The position numbers and the translations under genes are program-made. From Christensenellaceae bacterium (GTDB lineage Bacteria; Bacillota; Clostridia; Christensenellales; DTU072), in NCBI GenBank assembly GCA_031259085.1, contig JAIRMA010000043.1:1-35118 (forward strand): a stretch of 35,118 nt of DNA. The letters are read 5' to 3'. Below, piece after piece: positions 16,254 through 24,978 of this stretch; the first letter of the stretch is position 1; every line of letters starts with the position of its first letter. The notes under the pieces were generated by a model that searched no databases, was not told where the DNA came from, and worked only from the letters and a program-made list of their open reading frames with translations.

Positions 16254-17081
16254 TTATTTTTTTTCGCGAAAATAATAGAACAAATATTGTTGTGCGTATC
16301 CTGCAAGTTCACCAAAATTGCTAACTAGATTTTTCGCTATCTTATTCTTTGATTTTTCAGTACTGTCGTATATCTCATTATACGCTTTTGCAATCCAAAC
16401 GTCTGTTGGAAAAACATCAGTCCTTTTGTAAGCGAATAACAGAATACAGTCTGCTACTTTACTGCCCACACCATACAACTTCATGAGATGACATTTAGCA
16501 TCATGTGTAGACATGCTTGATAGATTAAGGTCAAATCCGTCAGATAACAGCTTCATGGTTTTAATCATATTGACCGCTCTATATCCAGCTCCAATAAATT
16601 TTAAATCATCATATTGAAGCTTGCCCAGTACATCAAGCGACGGGAAAGGATAAAAGTCATCTACCATGTCAGACTTCAATCTACAAAATTTTTCAATTGA
16701 ATTCTGAATTCTCTTTATATTATTATTTGCCGATAGTATAAATGAAAATATAGTTTCGACAGGATCTTGATTCAGAATTCTAATACCACTACCAAACTCA
16801 ATTGCCTCTTTCAGTATATGGAATCCCGATAATCGCCTTTTGATTTCCGAATAATCGCGATCGAGATCAAAATACTTAATAAAGTAATCTGTATTTGATG
16901 TATTTATTATAACACGATTTGCGTCAATAATCAATATACAAGTGAAATTTTGTGAAAAAACACGATAACCTTTTGAAATTTTAGTGTATCTAAAGACTTG
17001 TCCACACTCCAAAACGTGTTTAGGATTGAAATCCGTTAAATCATGGACTACAATTCCAGAATCATTTGTCTCATAAATCAT
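16254..17081 (-). CDS. ogg: 8-oxoguanine DNA glycosylase/AP lyase (OGG1-type)
   Basis: A 275-residue protein. The N-terminal OGG domain includes LECGQVFRYTKI and DYFIKYFDLDRDYSEI. The HhH-GPD core carries LMKLYGVGSKVADCILLFAY, where the lysine in GSKVADC is the catalytic one, and VFPTDVWIAKA with the catalytic aspartate. QDPVETIFSFILSANNNIKR is the usual DNA-contact helix. It removes 8-oxoguanine opposite cytosine and nicks the strand. The ATG abuts the rpmA stop (TAA then ATG), so translation is coupled to a ribosomal protein gene. The assignment is firm; the operon position is less usual. Confidence 0.93.
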   Translation of the reverse strand: MIYETNDSGIVVHDLTDFNPKHVLECGQVFRYTKISKGYRVFSQNFTCILIIDANRVIINTSNTDYFIKYFDLDRDYSEIKRRLSGFHILKEAIEFGSGIRILNQDPVETIFSFILSANNNIKRIQNSIEKFCRLKSDMVDDFYPFPSLDVLGKLQYDDLKFIGAGYRAVNMIKTMKLLSDGFDLNLSSMSTHDAKCHLMKLYGVGSKVADCILLFAYKRTDVFPTDVWIAKAYNEIYDSTEKSKNKIAKNLVSNFGELAGYAQQYLFYYFREKK

Positions 17082-17360
17082 TTAGATTAGAGAATAGACA
17101 CTCACTTTTTTGTCATCACGTCCTTTGCGTTCGTATTTTACTGATCCGTCTATCAGGGCAAATAATGTGTCGTCTTTACCAATTCCTACACCACTGCCAG
17201 GATGGATCCTTGTACCTCTTTGTCTAACTAAAATGTTTCCTGCCAAAACAAATTGGCCATCTTCTCTTTTAATTCCTAATCTTTTTGCATTACTGTCACG
17301 GCCGTTCTTAGAACTACCGCCACCTTTTTTGTGTGCAAATAATTGAATATCTATAAACAT
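17082..17360 (-). CDS. rpmA: 50S ribosomal protein L27 (bL27) with cleavable N-terminal extension
   Basis: A 92-residue protein that begins [20 protein letters not shown]. The mature L27 N-terminus AHKKGGGSS is preceded by nine residues ending in QLF, the extension typical of Firmicutes that the Prp protease cuts after the phenylalanine. The rest is canonical ([29 protein letters not shown]). L27's tail reaches the peptidyl-transferase centre, so cleavage is needed for function. The ATG overlaps the prp stop by one base (TAATG). Confidence 0.98.
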   Translation of the reverse strand: MFIDIQLFAHKKGGGSSKNGRDSNAKRLGIKREDGQFVLAGNILVRQRGTRIHPGSGVGIGKDDTLFALIDGSVKYERKGRDDKKVSVYSLI

Positions 17361-17683
17361 TAATAAATTTCCTCCAATTTAACATGAGCTGGATAATCTT
17401 TTTCAATATCCCTAAGCGCTACACACATTGTTTCTAGAATAATGTCTGCGGAGTGACGTGTTGATATGTTAGAGTCGAGAATTGTAAAAGTCAATTGACC
17501 ATCTTTATAGATTTGCGATACAGATACTTTTGCTATCTCAATAAGGCCCAGTAGTGAACCTTGGACTAATGTAGAAACGGCAGCACAGACAACATCTGGA
17601 CCATTACTCACATAACCTGCGTGACCATTTGCATCGACTCTGAAAATTCTTCCATTATCACGGTAAGCGCGTATGATAGTCAT
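17360..17683 (-). CDS. prp: Ribosomal-processing cysteine protease Prp
   Basis: A 107-residue protein. [20 protein letters not shown] carries the family's catalytic histidine (GHAGY) and cysteine (DVVCAAVS), about 12 residues apart. Prp removes the N-terminal extension of L27, encoded by the next gene. It sits between rplU and rpmA, the usual Bacillota order, with 7 bases to rplU and a one-base overlap with rpmA. The ribosome-binding site is only moderate (TAGG). Confidence 0.96.
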   Translation of the reverse strand: MTIIRAYRDNGRIFRVDANGHAGYVSNGPDVVCAAVSTLVQGSLLGLIEIAKVSVSQIYKDGQLTFTILDSNISTRHSADIILETMCVALRDIEKDYPAHVKLEEIY

Positions 17684-17690
17684 TGAAATG

Positions 17691-17996
17691 TTAACCTACT
17701 ATCTGTAAAATTTTAATTTGAGTGTATGGTTGTCTGTGGCCTTGTCTTTTTCGTACATTCTTTTTTGGTTTGTATGTGAATATATGAAGTTTGCGACCTC
17801 GCCCTGCGCCTAATACTTCTGCTAGCACATAAGCATCTTTTGAATCATTGCCAGTTAAAAATTTGTCGTCATCAGCTAATAATATGACATCAAGTTTAAT
17901 TTTATCACCAATTTGAGCATCGAGCAGTTCAACTTTAAGAAGTTCACCTTCAGACACTCTGTATTGTTTCCCGCCTGTTTTTATAATAGCGTACAT
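17691..17996 (-). CDS. rplU: 50S ribosomal protein L21 (bL21)
   Basis: A 101-residue protein, MYAIIKTGGKQYRVSEGELL at the start and KKNVRKRQGHRQPYTQIKI at the end, both hallmarks of L21. It binds 23S rRNA near domain I and L20. GGGAG lies 6 bases before the ATG. It heads the operon rplU-prp-rpmA-ogg-NYN and is preceded by a structured leader that probably gives feedback control. Confidence 0.98.
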   Translation of the reverse strand: MYAIIKTGGKQYRVSEGELLKVELLDAQIGDKIKLDVILLADDDKFLTGNDSKDAYVLAEVLGAGRGRKLHIFTYKPKKNVRKRQGHRQPYTQIKILQIVG

Positions 17997-18072
17997 GTAT
18001 TACTCCCGTTTTTAGGTCTCGCCAAATTTGGCGTTATGCTATGCATAAACTTATAAGCCAGCTCTGTGCGGT
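17997..18072 (-). ncRNA. Probable ribosomal protein L21 leader RNA
   Basis: Between the predicted transcription start and rplU the minus strand reads AACCGCACAGAGCTGGC, then the palindrome CGCCAAATTTGGCG (18020-18033), then GAGACCTAAAAACGGGAG running into the start. ACCGCACAG...CTGG and GAGACC..AAAACGGGAG match my memory of the L21 leader found before rplU in Bacillota. It is thought to let L21 repress its own operon. I recognise it by sequence pattern only; a covariance-model search would settle it. Confidence 0.65.
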
Positions 18073-18078
18073 TAATAT

Positions 18079-18107
18079 ATACTATCATAATAACGCTTTT
18101 GTAGCAA
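18079..18107 (-). promoter_or_regulatory. Sigma-A promoter of the rplU operon
   Basis: TTGCTA (18102-18107) and TAGTAT (18079-18084) on the minus strand are exactly 17 bases apart. The start would lie near 18072, at the first conserved bases of the L21 leader. Confidence 0.65.
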
Positions 18108-18787
18108 GTAAATTAACATAGATTTTTATAAAATATTGAAAATTAACAACGCAAGGGCAAATGAAATTAATAAAATACCCCTAACTTAGATGACTGAGTC
18201 GATGATAAGATTGGCATTTTTGTTAATACTCCAAAATTAGTGGTGTTTTACATTGGAAAAGCCGAAGTATTTATGGAGACAGGGAATTTTTGAAAACACA
18301 TATATTTTTGGATGTTATACTACTATATATTAGGTTTTCTAGTATTAAATAGCTTTGTGAAACCAATTCTATTTGATGATTCACTTAACTTAAAAGTCAT
18401 GCGTCCTTAATGAATTTTGGGAGTTATCATTTTTTAAAGGTCAATATTATTTGCTGTGCATTTAAAATTTATCTTTGCAAGTCATATCTTTTTTTAAAGA
18501 TTAAATTTGATTTACATATTCGATCGATTTGTAGCATAATAGATACTTGTTTACAAATATTAGAAAAATAAGACCAGGTTAAAACATCCATTTAAAGGAT
18601 AGCAAGAGACAATAATTGCTTAAATATTATCAGGTTAACAAAATCGCCAGGGCCTTTTACACTTAATCCTCTTGTTAGTTTTCTAATTCGATTATTAAAT
18701 CAACTATTGAGCCATTTACGAATAAAAAAGTTATTATAGATCAACAATTAGAATTAACAATTCATATTAAACACATTTATTTTTTTA
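18108..18787. other. AT-rich divergent intergenic region
   Basis: About 680 bases between the rplU promoter and the ABC transporter promoter, which fire in opposite directions. I see no coding frame, tRNA or GC-rich hairpin in it. Confidence 0.5.
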
Positions 18788-18816
18788 TTTACATATGACT
18801 GTTCATGTGATATAAT
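18788..18816 (+). promoter_or_regulatory. Sigma-A promoter of the ABC transporter gene
   Basis: TTTACA (18788-18793) and a perfect TATAAT (18811-18816) are 17 bases apart. The start would fall near 18823, leaving a leader of about 130 bases before the GTG start. Confidence 0.65.
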
Positions 18817-18834
18817 TAATCATATTAAATGTTG

Positions 18835-18846
18835 TTCTCATGAGAA
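18835..18846. promoter_or_regulatory. Perfect palindrome just after the promoter, candidate operator
   Basis: TTCTCATGAGAA is a perfect 12-bp palindrome about 12 bases downstream of the likely transcription start. That position suits a repressor site for the ABC transporter gene. No matching regulator gene is in the window. Confidence 0.35.
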
Positions 18847-18956
18847 ATTTACGAATTTAGCATATAAAACGTTTAAATATTAGGTATCATAAATAATTTG
18901 ATATCAATATAAATAGATTTAATAAAACTAGTATAAATAGTATTATAGGGGTTTTT

Positions 18957-21647
18957 GTGTTAGAGTTAATTAATGTTAAAAAGACATATACAACAAAAAC
19001 TGGTGTTAATGTAGATGCTTTAAAAGGTATATCTTTAAAGTTTCCTGACACTGGCATGGTGTTTATTTTAGGAAAATCGGGTAGCGGTAAATCTACACTA
19101 TTGAATTTGATGGGCGGCCTAGATAGTTTTGACTCAGGTGAAATGATAGTTAAAGGTAAATCAACTACAGCATTTAAACAAAGTGAGCTTGACAGCTATC
19201 GAAATACGTCGATTGGGTTTATTTTTCAAGACTATAATATTTTAGAAGAATTTTCTGTTGGTGCTAATATTGCATTAGCAATGCAGTTGCAAGGCCTTAA
19301 TGCGACGAATGATGCTATATCAAATATTCTAGATCAAGTGGGTCTAGCTGGATTTGGAAAAAGAAAGCCTAACGAGTTATCTGGGGGACAACAACAAAGA
19401 GTAGCCATTGCTAGAGCGCTTGTAAAAAATCCAGAGATAATAATGGCAGACGAGCCTACTGGTGCATTAGATAGTAATACAGGATTACAAGTATTTGATG
19501 CTTTAAAAGACTTATCAAAGGATAAACTAATTCTAATTGTATCGCACGATAGAGAATATGCTGAATTGTATGGTGATAGAGTAATTGAGTTATCTGACGG
19601 GAATGTTATAAGCGATATAGAAAAAATGAAAGGCGAATCTCTAGCGGTTAGTGACGGCGTTACTGTCCTTGATGATTCGTTTATTAAAATAAAGAAGGGC
19701 TATGAATTAGATCCAGATGAGATTAAATTACTAGTTGATTATTTTGCTAAGGCAGACTCTGATTCATACATTTCAAGTGATGAAGTACTTAATTCAAAGT
19801 TTAGAAGAATAGCATATATAAACGATGATTTTACCCGCGATAAATTTAAAAAGACGGATGAATCAAAAATAAGTGACGATGAAGTTTCAGAAAACTTTAA
19901 ATTAGTCAAATCGAGGTTGCCTCAACATGTTGCCTTTAAAATGGCACTTAATAGTTTAGGATATAAAAAATTCAGACTGGCAGTAATTATTTTTATGACC
20001 TTAATAGCTTTAGTACTTTTCTGTCTAGCAGACGCATTAGGGTCTTTTAGTGAAACACAGTCAATTAAACCCACACTTAAAGGTGAAAACATCAGTTATA
20101 TAAGCTTTACAAAATCACTTCTTAATCAATACACCGAACTGGGTTCTACTACCAAGATTTATACTGAAGTACCATTGTATGAAAAAGAAGTCGATGAGCT
20201 TAAATCATTAACTGGCATGAACTTTTTGCCAGCATACGATTTAAATTACATTAGTTTTGATATGTATTATGATCAAATACCTTCTGATTTTTATCAATAT
20301 ACTAATGGGCATAGAGAGTACATATTTAGTAATTCGTTAGTTAATGCTATGCCTATAACACAAGCACTTGTAAATGAATTAGGTTATAGTGTTCAAGGCA
20401 GATTGCCTATTAATGATAACGAGATAGTAATAACAAAACTATTATATGAACATTATGAAATAGCGGGTTACACAAATGGAACGATTTCTATCCCAGCAGA
20501 AATAATGAATACTAACTATTTCTTGAATTCAAACCCTATAATTAAAGTTTCTTATTTTACAGAAGGTAATCAAGTTTCTATTGATTTAAAGATAACTGGT
20601 ATCATTGACACATTACTGCCAGATAATTTGGATGTTAGTAATCAAATACTAAGCTTAATTGCACTCGGAAATAAGAAAAGTAGCATATATTATGATGGTT
20701 ATCATTCAGTAACCTTCTTTCATCCACAGACACTCGAGAAAATTATGGATGAAGCAGATCGCAGGAATGAATCTACTATAACAATTGATAGTACATTACA
20801 TTCTTGGTATAATGAACCCTTTGATATAAGGGAAATCAATATGCCGTATATTGCCTTTGATGGGAAACATAACAGAGAACTTAAAGATAATGAAATCGTT
20901 ATCCCATCAAGTATATTTGCAAAATTTGATAATGCAGCTCAGACATTAGCTGAAATTGCTGAAGGAGTCGATACGATAATCTATTATTATGGATATTATC
21001 CAGTTAAAATAATTGGATATTATAATGATGATGCTAGTAGTTATTTTACAATAATGGCAGGGCCTAACATCAAAACGATGATTAATAGTGACGACTGGCC
21101 GATGGTGTCATATGCGATATCAAAAGTCTCAGCTAATGACATAGATAAGATTGCATCACTACATATTGATAAGAACAACAGTTATAGAATGAGGTCTTAC
21201 ATTGCGGTTGCACTTAATACGTTTGAAAATTTATCCAACTCGATTTCTATAGTATTCACTTATATAGGGCTGGTACTAATTTTACTTGCAGCTCTTTTGC
21301 TGATGAATTTTATAGCAACTAGCATTGGAAATAAACGTAAAGAAATTGGAATTTTGCGTGCCATAGGATCTAGGGGACGTGATGTATTTAATATATTCTT
21401 TACAGAGAGTTTAATAATAGCAATTTTTAATTTCATATTAGCTATTATCCTATCATATATTATTGCAGCTTTCTTCAATCGTTCTGCTAAACAATCAACA
21501 GGCATGGTAATATCTTTGTTAAACATTGGAATTAGACAAATTCTTATAGTATTAGCTACGAGTATTGGTTCTGCATTCATAGGTTCCATTTTACCTATAA
21601 TTAGTGTAGCTAGAAAAAAACCGATCGATATAATTAAGAAGCGTTAG
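18957..21647 (+). CDS. ABC transporter, ATPase fused to FtsX-like permease (MacB type)
   Basis: An 896-residue fusion, starting at GTG with TAGGGG 5 bases upstream. Residues 1-220 are a MacB/LolD-type ATPase: Walker A GKSGSGKST, signature LSGGQQQRVAIARAL, Walker B IIMADEPTGALD, H-loop IVSHDREY. An acidic linker (about 225-330) follows. Transmembrane helix 1 is near 345-365 (LAVIIFMTLIALVLFCLADA). A large extracellular domain of roughly 400 residues comes next, then three C-terminal helices of the FtsX domain with the family motif RKEIGILRAIGSRGRDVFNIF. In Gram-positives such proteins mostly export or sense antimicrobial peptides, or act on the envelope. There is no adjacent two-component system, so the substrate is open. 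The GH13 gene follows 135 bases downstream. Confidence 0.9.
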   Translation: MLELINVKKTYTTKTGVNVDALKGISLKFPDTGMVFILGKSGSGKSTLLNLMGGLDSFDSGEMIVKGKSTTAFKQSELDSYRNTSIGFIFQDYNILEEFSVGANIALAMQLQGLNATNDAISNILDQVGLAGFGKRKPNELSGGQQQRVAIARALVKNPEIIMADEPTGALDSNTGLQVFDALKDLSKDKLILIVSHDREYAELYGDRVIELSDGNVISDIEKMKGESLAVSDGVTVLDDSFIKIKKGYELDPDEIKLLVDYFAKADSDSYISSDEVLNSKFRRIAYINDDFTRDKFKKTDESKISDDEVSENFKLVKSRLPQHVAFKMALNSLGYKKFRLAVIIFMTLIALVLFCLADALGSFSETQSIKPTLKGENISYISFTKSLLNQYTELGSTTKIYTEVPLYEKEVDELKSLTGMNFLPAYDLNYISFDMYYDQIPSDFYQYTNGHREYIFSNSLVNAMPITQALVNELGYSVQGRLPINDNEIVITKLLYEHYEIAGYTNGTISIPAEIMNTNYFLNSNPIIKVSYFTEGNQVSIDLKITGIIDTLLPDNLDVSNQILSLIALGNKKSSIYYDGYHSVTFFHPQTLEKIMDEADRRNESTITIDSTLHSWYNEPFDIREINMPYIAFDGKHNRELKDNEIVIPSSIFAKFDNAAQTLAEIAEGVDTIIYYYGYYPVKIIGYYNDDASSYFTIMAGPNIKTMINSDDWPMVSYAISKVSANDIDKIASLHIDKNNSYRMRSYIAVALNTFENLSNSISIVFTYIGLVLILLAALLLMNFIATSIGNKRKEIGILRAIGSRGRDVFNIFFTESLIIAIFNFILAIILSYIIAAFFNRSAKQSTGMVISLLNIGIRQILIVLATSIGSAFIGSILPIISVARKKPIDIIKKR

Positions 21648-21782
21648 TTGTCAGCAGAATTAGATTACTAAAAAAATATCATTAATTAATTATGAGTATA
21701 ATTTGATCAAATATTAATAATAATTAAATTAATAATAAAAATATTATCTTTAATTTTAAAGAAATGTAGGTGAGGATATTTC

Positions 21783-23348
21783 ATGAAGTATGAATGGTTA
21801 GAGAGTGCAGTTTTTTATCAAGTCTATCCTACTAGTTTTTATGATTCTAATGGGGATGGTGTAGGTGACATCCGTGGAATAATTCAAAAGCTCGATTACA
21901 TCAAGGATTTAGGAGTTAATGCCATTTGGTTATGCCCATGTTTTTGCTCACCTTTTAAAGATGGGGGCTATGATATAACCGATTATTATAATGTAGATCC
22001 TAGGTTTGGGACAAACGAGGATCTGACTGAATTATTTACAAAAGCTAAGGACTATAATATTCGTATATTACTTGATTTGGTGTTAGGGCATACATCGATA
22101 GAGCATCCTGCATTTAAAGCATCACAACTTGACGAAAAAAATGAATTTTCAGATATGTTTATATGGAAGCCAGGTGAAGAGCCTTTTAATAATAATGATA
22201 ATAAGTTTATTAGTGGGATTGCTGAACGTCCAGACATGTTCATGATAAACTACTACGCTATACAACCTGCTATCAATTACGGATTTAATAAGAGAAAATT
22301 CAAGTGGCAAGATAAACCAGATGATCATGCTCCAAAAAAGAACATGCAGCGTCTTATAGATATTTGCTCATATTGGCTTGATAAAGGTTGTTCAGGATTT
22401 AGAGTTGATATGGCTGGGCAGATGGTTAAAGGTGATCCTACAGGCAAGGGGAATATTGACTTTTGGAATAAGGCAATCCCTGCAGTAAAAGAGAAATTCC
22501 CAGATGCTGTTTTCTTGTCAGAATGGTATAATCCAGTTAATTCTGTAAAAAAATCATCATTTGATATAGATTTTAGTAGTGAATATTTCATGTATTTAAT
22601 GTGGACTAAAAAAGGATTTGATCATATTAACAGGTCTTGCTATTTAGGTGATGAAAGCAGTTTTTACACTCTTGCAATGAAAAGATTCAAGAAAATGAGA
22701 AAGGTTGTCACAAATAAAGGCTACAATGCGGTGGCACTAGGAAATCATGATAAGATACGAATGTCACATGGAAGAGACCAGGATATTGCAAAAGTAACAT
22801 TTGCATTTCATTTGCTGGCACCTCATCTACCCTTTATTTATTATGGGGATGAAATTGGACTACCTTATGCTAAAATTAAATCAAAAGATGGTGGATATAG
22901 ACGCACTGGATCAAGGACGCCGATGCAATGGGATAATTCAAAAAATAGAGGGTTTTCTACTGCTGATGAAATTTACTTGCCAGTTGATAATACTGACTTA
23001 ATATCTGTTCAGACACAGGCAAACGATGACAATTCTTTGCTCAGTACAGTAAAAGCACTTGTAAAACTTAAAAGGACATATAAATGCTTTAGGATTGATT
23101 CTGGGTTTAAAATTATTAAGGCACGAAATGGAGGTAATCCATTAGTATTTAAGCGCTATAGTGTGGATGACGCTGCCTATATAGTTTTATTCCCACGAGC
23201 TGAACAAAACAAACTTAAACTAAATTTCATTGAAAACATAGACGAATATCAATTGATCTCTAATAATCTAGTTATAAAGGATGGATTTATCGAGTCGAAA
23301 GGCAAGGCATTTGCGGTGTTTTACAAAACAAATAACGAGAATAAATAG
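21783..23348 (+). CDS. GH13 alpha-glucosidase (oligo-1,6-glucosidase-like)
   Basis: A 521-residue enzyme with no signal peptide, so it acts in the cytoplasm. It opens with WLESAVFYQVYPTSFYDSNG and the calcium-binding-like DSNGDGVGD. The four GH13 regions are present: DLVLGHTS (I; canonical Asn replaced by Gly), GFRVDMAGQM with the nucleophile Asp (II), FLSEWYNP with the acid/base Glu (III) and LGNHDKIR (IV). It should hydrolyse alpha-glucosidic bonds of short oligosaccharides; substrate preference is not clear. AGGTGAGGA sits before the ATG. A TATAAT at about 21690 has no good -35. Its stop is only 4 bases from the converging HIT gene stop. Confidence 0.9.
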   Translation: MKYEWLESAVFYQVYPTSFYDSNGDGVGDIRGIIQKLDYIKDLGVNAIWLCPCFCSPFKDGGYDITDYYNVDPRFGTNEDLTELFTKAKDYNIRILLDLVLGHTSIEHPAFKASQLDEKNEFSDMFIWKPGEEPFNNNDNKFISGIAERPDMFMINYYAIQPAINYGFNKRKFKWQDKPDDHAPKKNMQRLIDICSYWLDKGCSGFRVDMAGQMVKGDPTGKGNIDFWNKAIPAVKEKFPDAVFLSEWYNPVNSVKKSSFDIDFSSEYFMYLMWTKKGFDHINRSCYLGDESSFYTLAMKRFKKMRKVVTNKGYNAVALGNHDKIRMSHGRDQDIAKVTFAFHLLAPHLPFIYYGDEIGLPYAKIKSKDGGYRRTGSRTPMQWDNSKNRGFSTADEIYLPVDNTDLISVQTQANDDNSLLSTVKALVKLKRTYKCFRIDSGFKIIKARNGGNPLVFKRYSVDDAAYIVLFPRAEQNKLKLNFIENIDEYQLISNNLVIKDGFIESKGKAFAVFYKTNNENK

Positions 23349-23352
23349 ATCG

Positions 23353-23703
23353 TTAGTTTCTAGATCCGAATTTTTCTGTTAACTTTTCTCCACCCAAAAT
23401 ATGTATATGTAGGTGATCAACACTTTGGCAACCATCAAAACCCTTATTAGAAACTAATCTAAAGCCGTTAGATAGTCCAAAATCAAGTGCAAGAGTTGAT
23501 AACTTTTTAAGACATTTCCCTAATGTTATTGCTTGATCATCATCCATTTCTAATATGTTTGCATAGTGCTGTTTGGGAATAAGAATGTAATGGATCTTGG
23601 CTTGTGGGGCGATGTCTTTAATAATAAGCATATTATCATCCTCATAAACCTTTGTTGATGAAATTTCACCTGATATAATCTTGCAAAAAATGCAGTTATT
23701 CAT
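23353..23703 (-). CDS. HIT family protein (HINT-like nucleotide hydrolase)
   Basis: The ATG at 23703 is preferred: it lies one base after the mtaB stop, and AGGAG is 12 bases upstream, whereas the TTG at 23712 would be only 3 bases from it. The product is 116 residues. NNCIFCKIISGEISSTKVYE is the usual opening, with the CxxC zinc ligands. DHLHIHILGG is the histidine triad with the catalytic histidine. Such proteins hydrolyse AMP or GMP from amino or phosphoryl links. It is commonly the last gene of the dnaK-prmA-mtaB cluster. Confidence 0.94.
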   Translation of the reverse strand: MNNCIFCKIISGEISSTKVYEDDNMLIIKDIAPQAKIHYILIPKQHYANILEMDDDQAITLGKCLKKLSTLALDFGLSNGFRLVSNKGFDGCQSVDHLHIHILGGEKLTEKFGSRN

Positions 23704-23704
23704 A

Positions 23705-24934
23705 TTATACAATATCTCCTATAATACCTTTTTTATGTAGAGCCAGAGGACGCACGATTGCTATTTTTTTGTTAGTAATGGCGTATGTTCTAATATAATA
23801 TTGAGAGTATCCTTCGGATACCTCTCCAAATTTTTCAAATATGACTGTCTGATTCATATCGAGTTGAGATGTCAGATAATTTTTCTTTAAATTCTCATTA
23901 ACCAATGCTAGGACTCTGCAACGATCTTTTATAACCTCTGGTTGAACTTTTTTGAGAAGTGCTGCAGGAGTCTGTGGTCTCGATGAAAATGGGAATATAT
24001 GAATATTAGCAAATCTCATTGCTTTTGCAAAGTCACAGGACTTGATAAAAGATTCATCACTTTCTGTGGGATATCCTACTATTATATCAGTAGTAATTGC
24101 CGCGTTTTTATCATATTCTCTAATCAGATTGACTTTACTTTGAAACTCGTCAGTAGTATAGCCTCTCTGCATATCCTTTAAAATGTTCGAATCACCATGT
24201 TGTAGTGATAAATGAAAATGTGGAGAAAAGTTGTTTAAATTAAACAGAGCATCTAAAAGATTTCTATTAATCCCTTTTGAGTAAAAAGAGCTCAATCTAA
24301 TACGTGATTTAACAGGCTTAATTTTTGTTATTAATTCTTCTAGAGTTTCATTATGGTCTCTTCCATACAAAGAAAGGTTAATACCAGTAATGACAATCTC
24401 ACTAGTATTTTCACTTACACTAATTATTTCTTGAGATGCAATGCTTACAGGCTTAGAACGAGGGATTCCACGCAGTCTAGATACTACGCAATAAGAACAA
24501 AAATTATCACATCCATCCTGTATTTTGACATAAGCTCTTGTCCTAAGTGATGTTGGAATCAAGCTAGATTTTGACTGCTCAATTCTTTGAGAGTCTAATG
24601 CGCGAATTACTTCAGCATAATCAATGCCACCCACAAAACTGATTCCAGCTTCGTTATAGAAAGTTGCGTTTTTTACTGTTGCACAACCAAAAACATAAAT
24701 TTTAGCATTTGGATTTAAATTTCTGATTCGTGATATTATTTGCCTAGATTTACTCTCCGCTGTATTAGTAACAGCACATGTATTCGTTATGTATATATCT
24801 GCTACTTCTAATCTATCATAAACTAAATACCCTCGTTTAATCAATTCGGCAGTTATCATATCACAATCGTATTGATTGGATTTGCATCCGATGTTGAAAA
24901 CAACTGCACTAGGGATCACATTTAAATCAGTCAT
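23705..24934 (-). CDS. mtaB: tRNA t6A37 methylthiotransferase MtaB
   Basis: A 409-residue radical-SAM enzyme. The N-terminal MTTase domain has FNIGCKSNQYDCDM and YITNTCAVTNTAESKSRQII, with cysteines of the auxiliary 4Fe-4S cluster. The radical-SAM motif is DGCDNFCSYCVV (CxxxCxxC), followed by SRLRGIPRSKP, a typical MtaB signature. A C-terminal TRAM-like domain ends it. It converts t6A37 to ms2t6A37 in tRNAs reading ANN codons. It matches yqeV in the B. subtilis dnaK cluster. It begins 44 bases after prmA; no clear ribosome-binding site precedes the ATG. The gene rsmE, normally between the two, is not here. Confidence 0.95.
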   Translation of the reverse strand: MTDLNVIPSAVVFNIGCKSNQYDCDMITAELIKRGYLVYDRLEVADIYITNTCAVTNTAESKSRQIISRIRNLNPNAKIYVFGCATVKNATFYNEAGISFVGGIDYAEVIRALDSQRIEQSKSSLIPTSLRTRAYVKIQDGCDNFCSYCVVSRLRGIPRSKPVSIASQEIISVSENTSEIVITGINLSLYGRDHNETLEELITKIKPVKSRIRLSSFYSKGINRNLLDALFNLNNFSPHFHLSLQHGDSNILKDMQRGYTTDEFQSKVNLIREYDKNAAITTDIIVGYPTESDESFIKSCDFAKAMRFANIHIFPFSSRPQTPAALLKKVQPEVIKDRCRVLALVNENLKKNYLTSQLDMNQTVIFEKFGEVSEGYSQYYIRTYAITNKKIAIVRPLALHKKGIIGDIV

Positions 24935-24978
24935 TATTTATAGTAATAGAAGAATTAATAGACATGAGGCATTTTATT

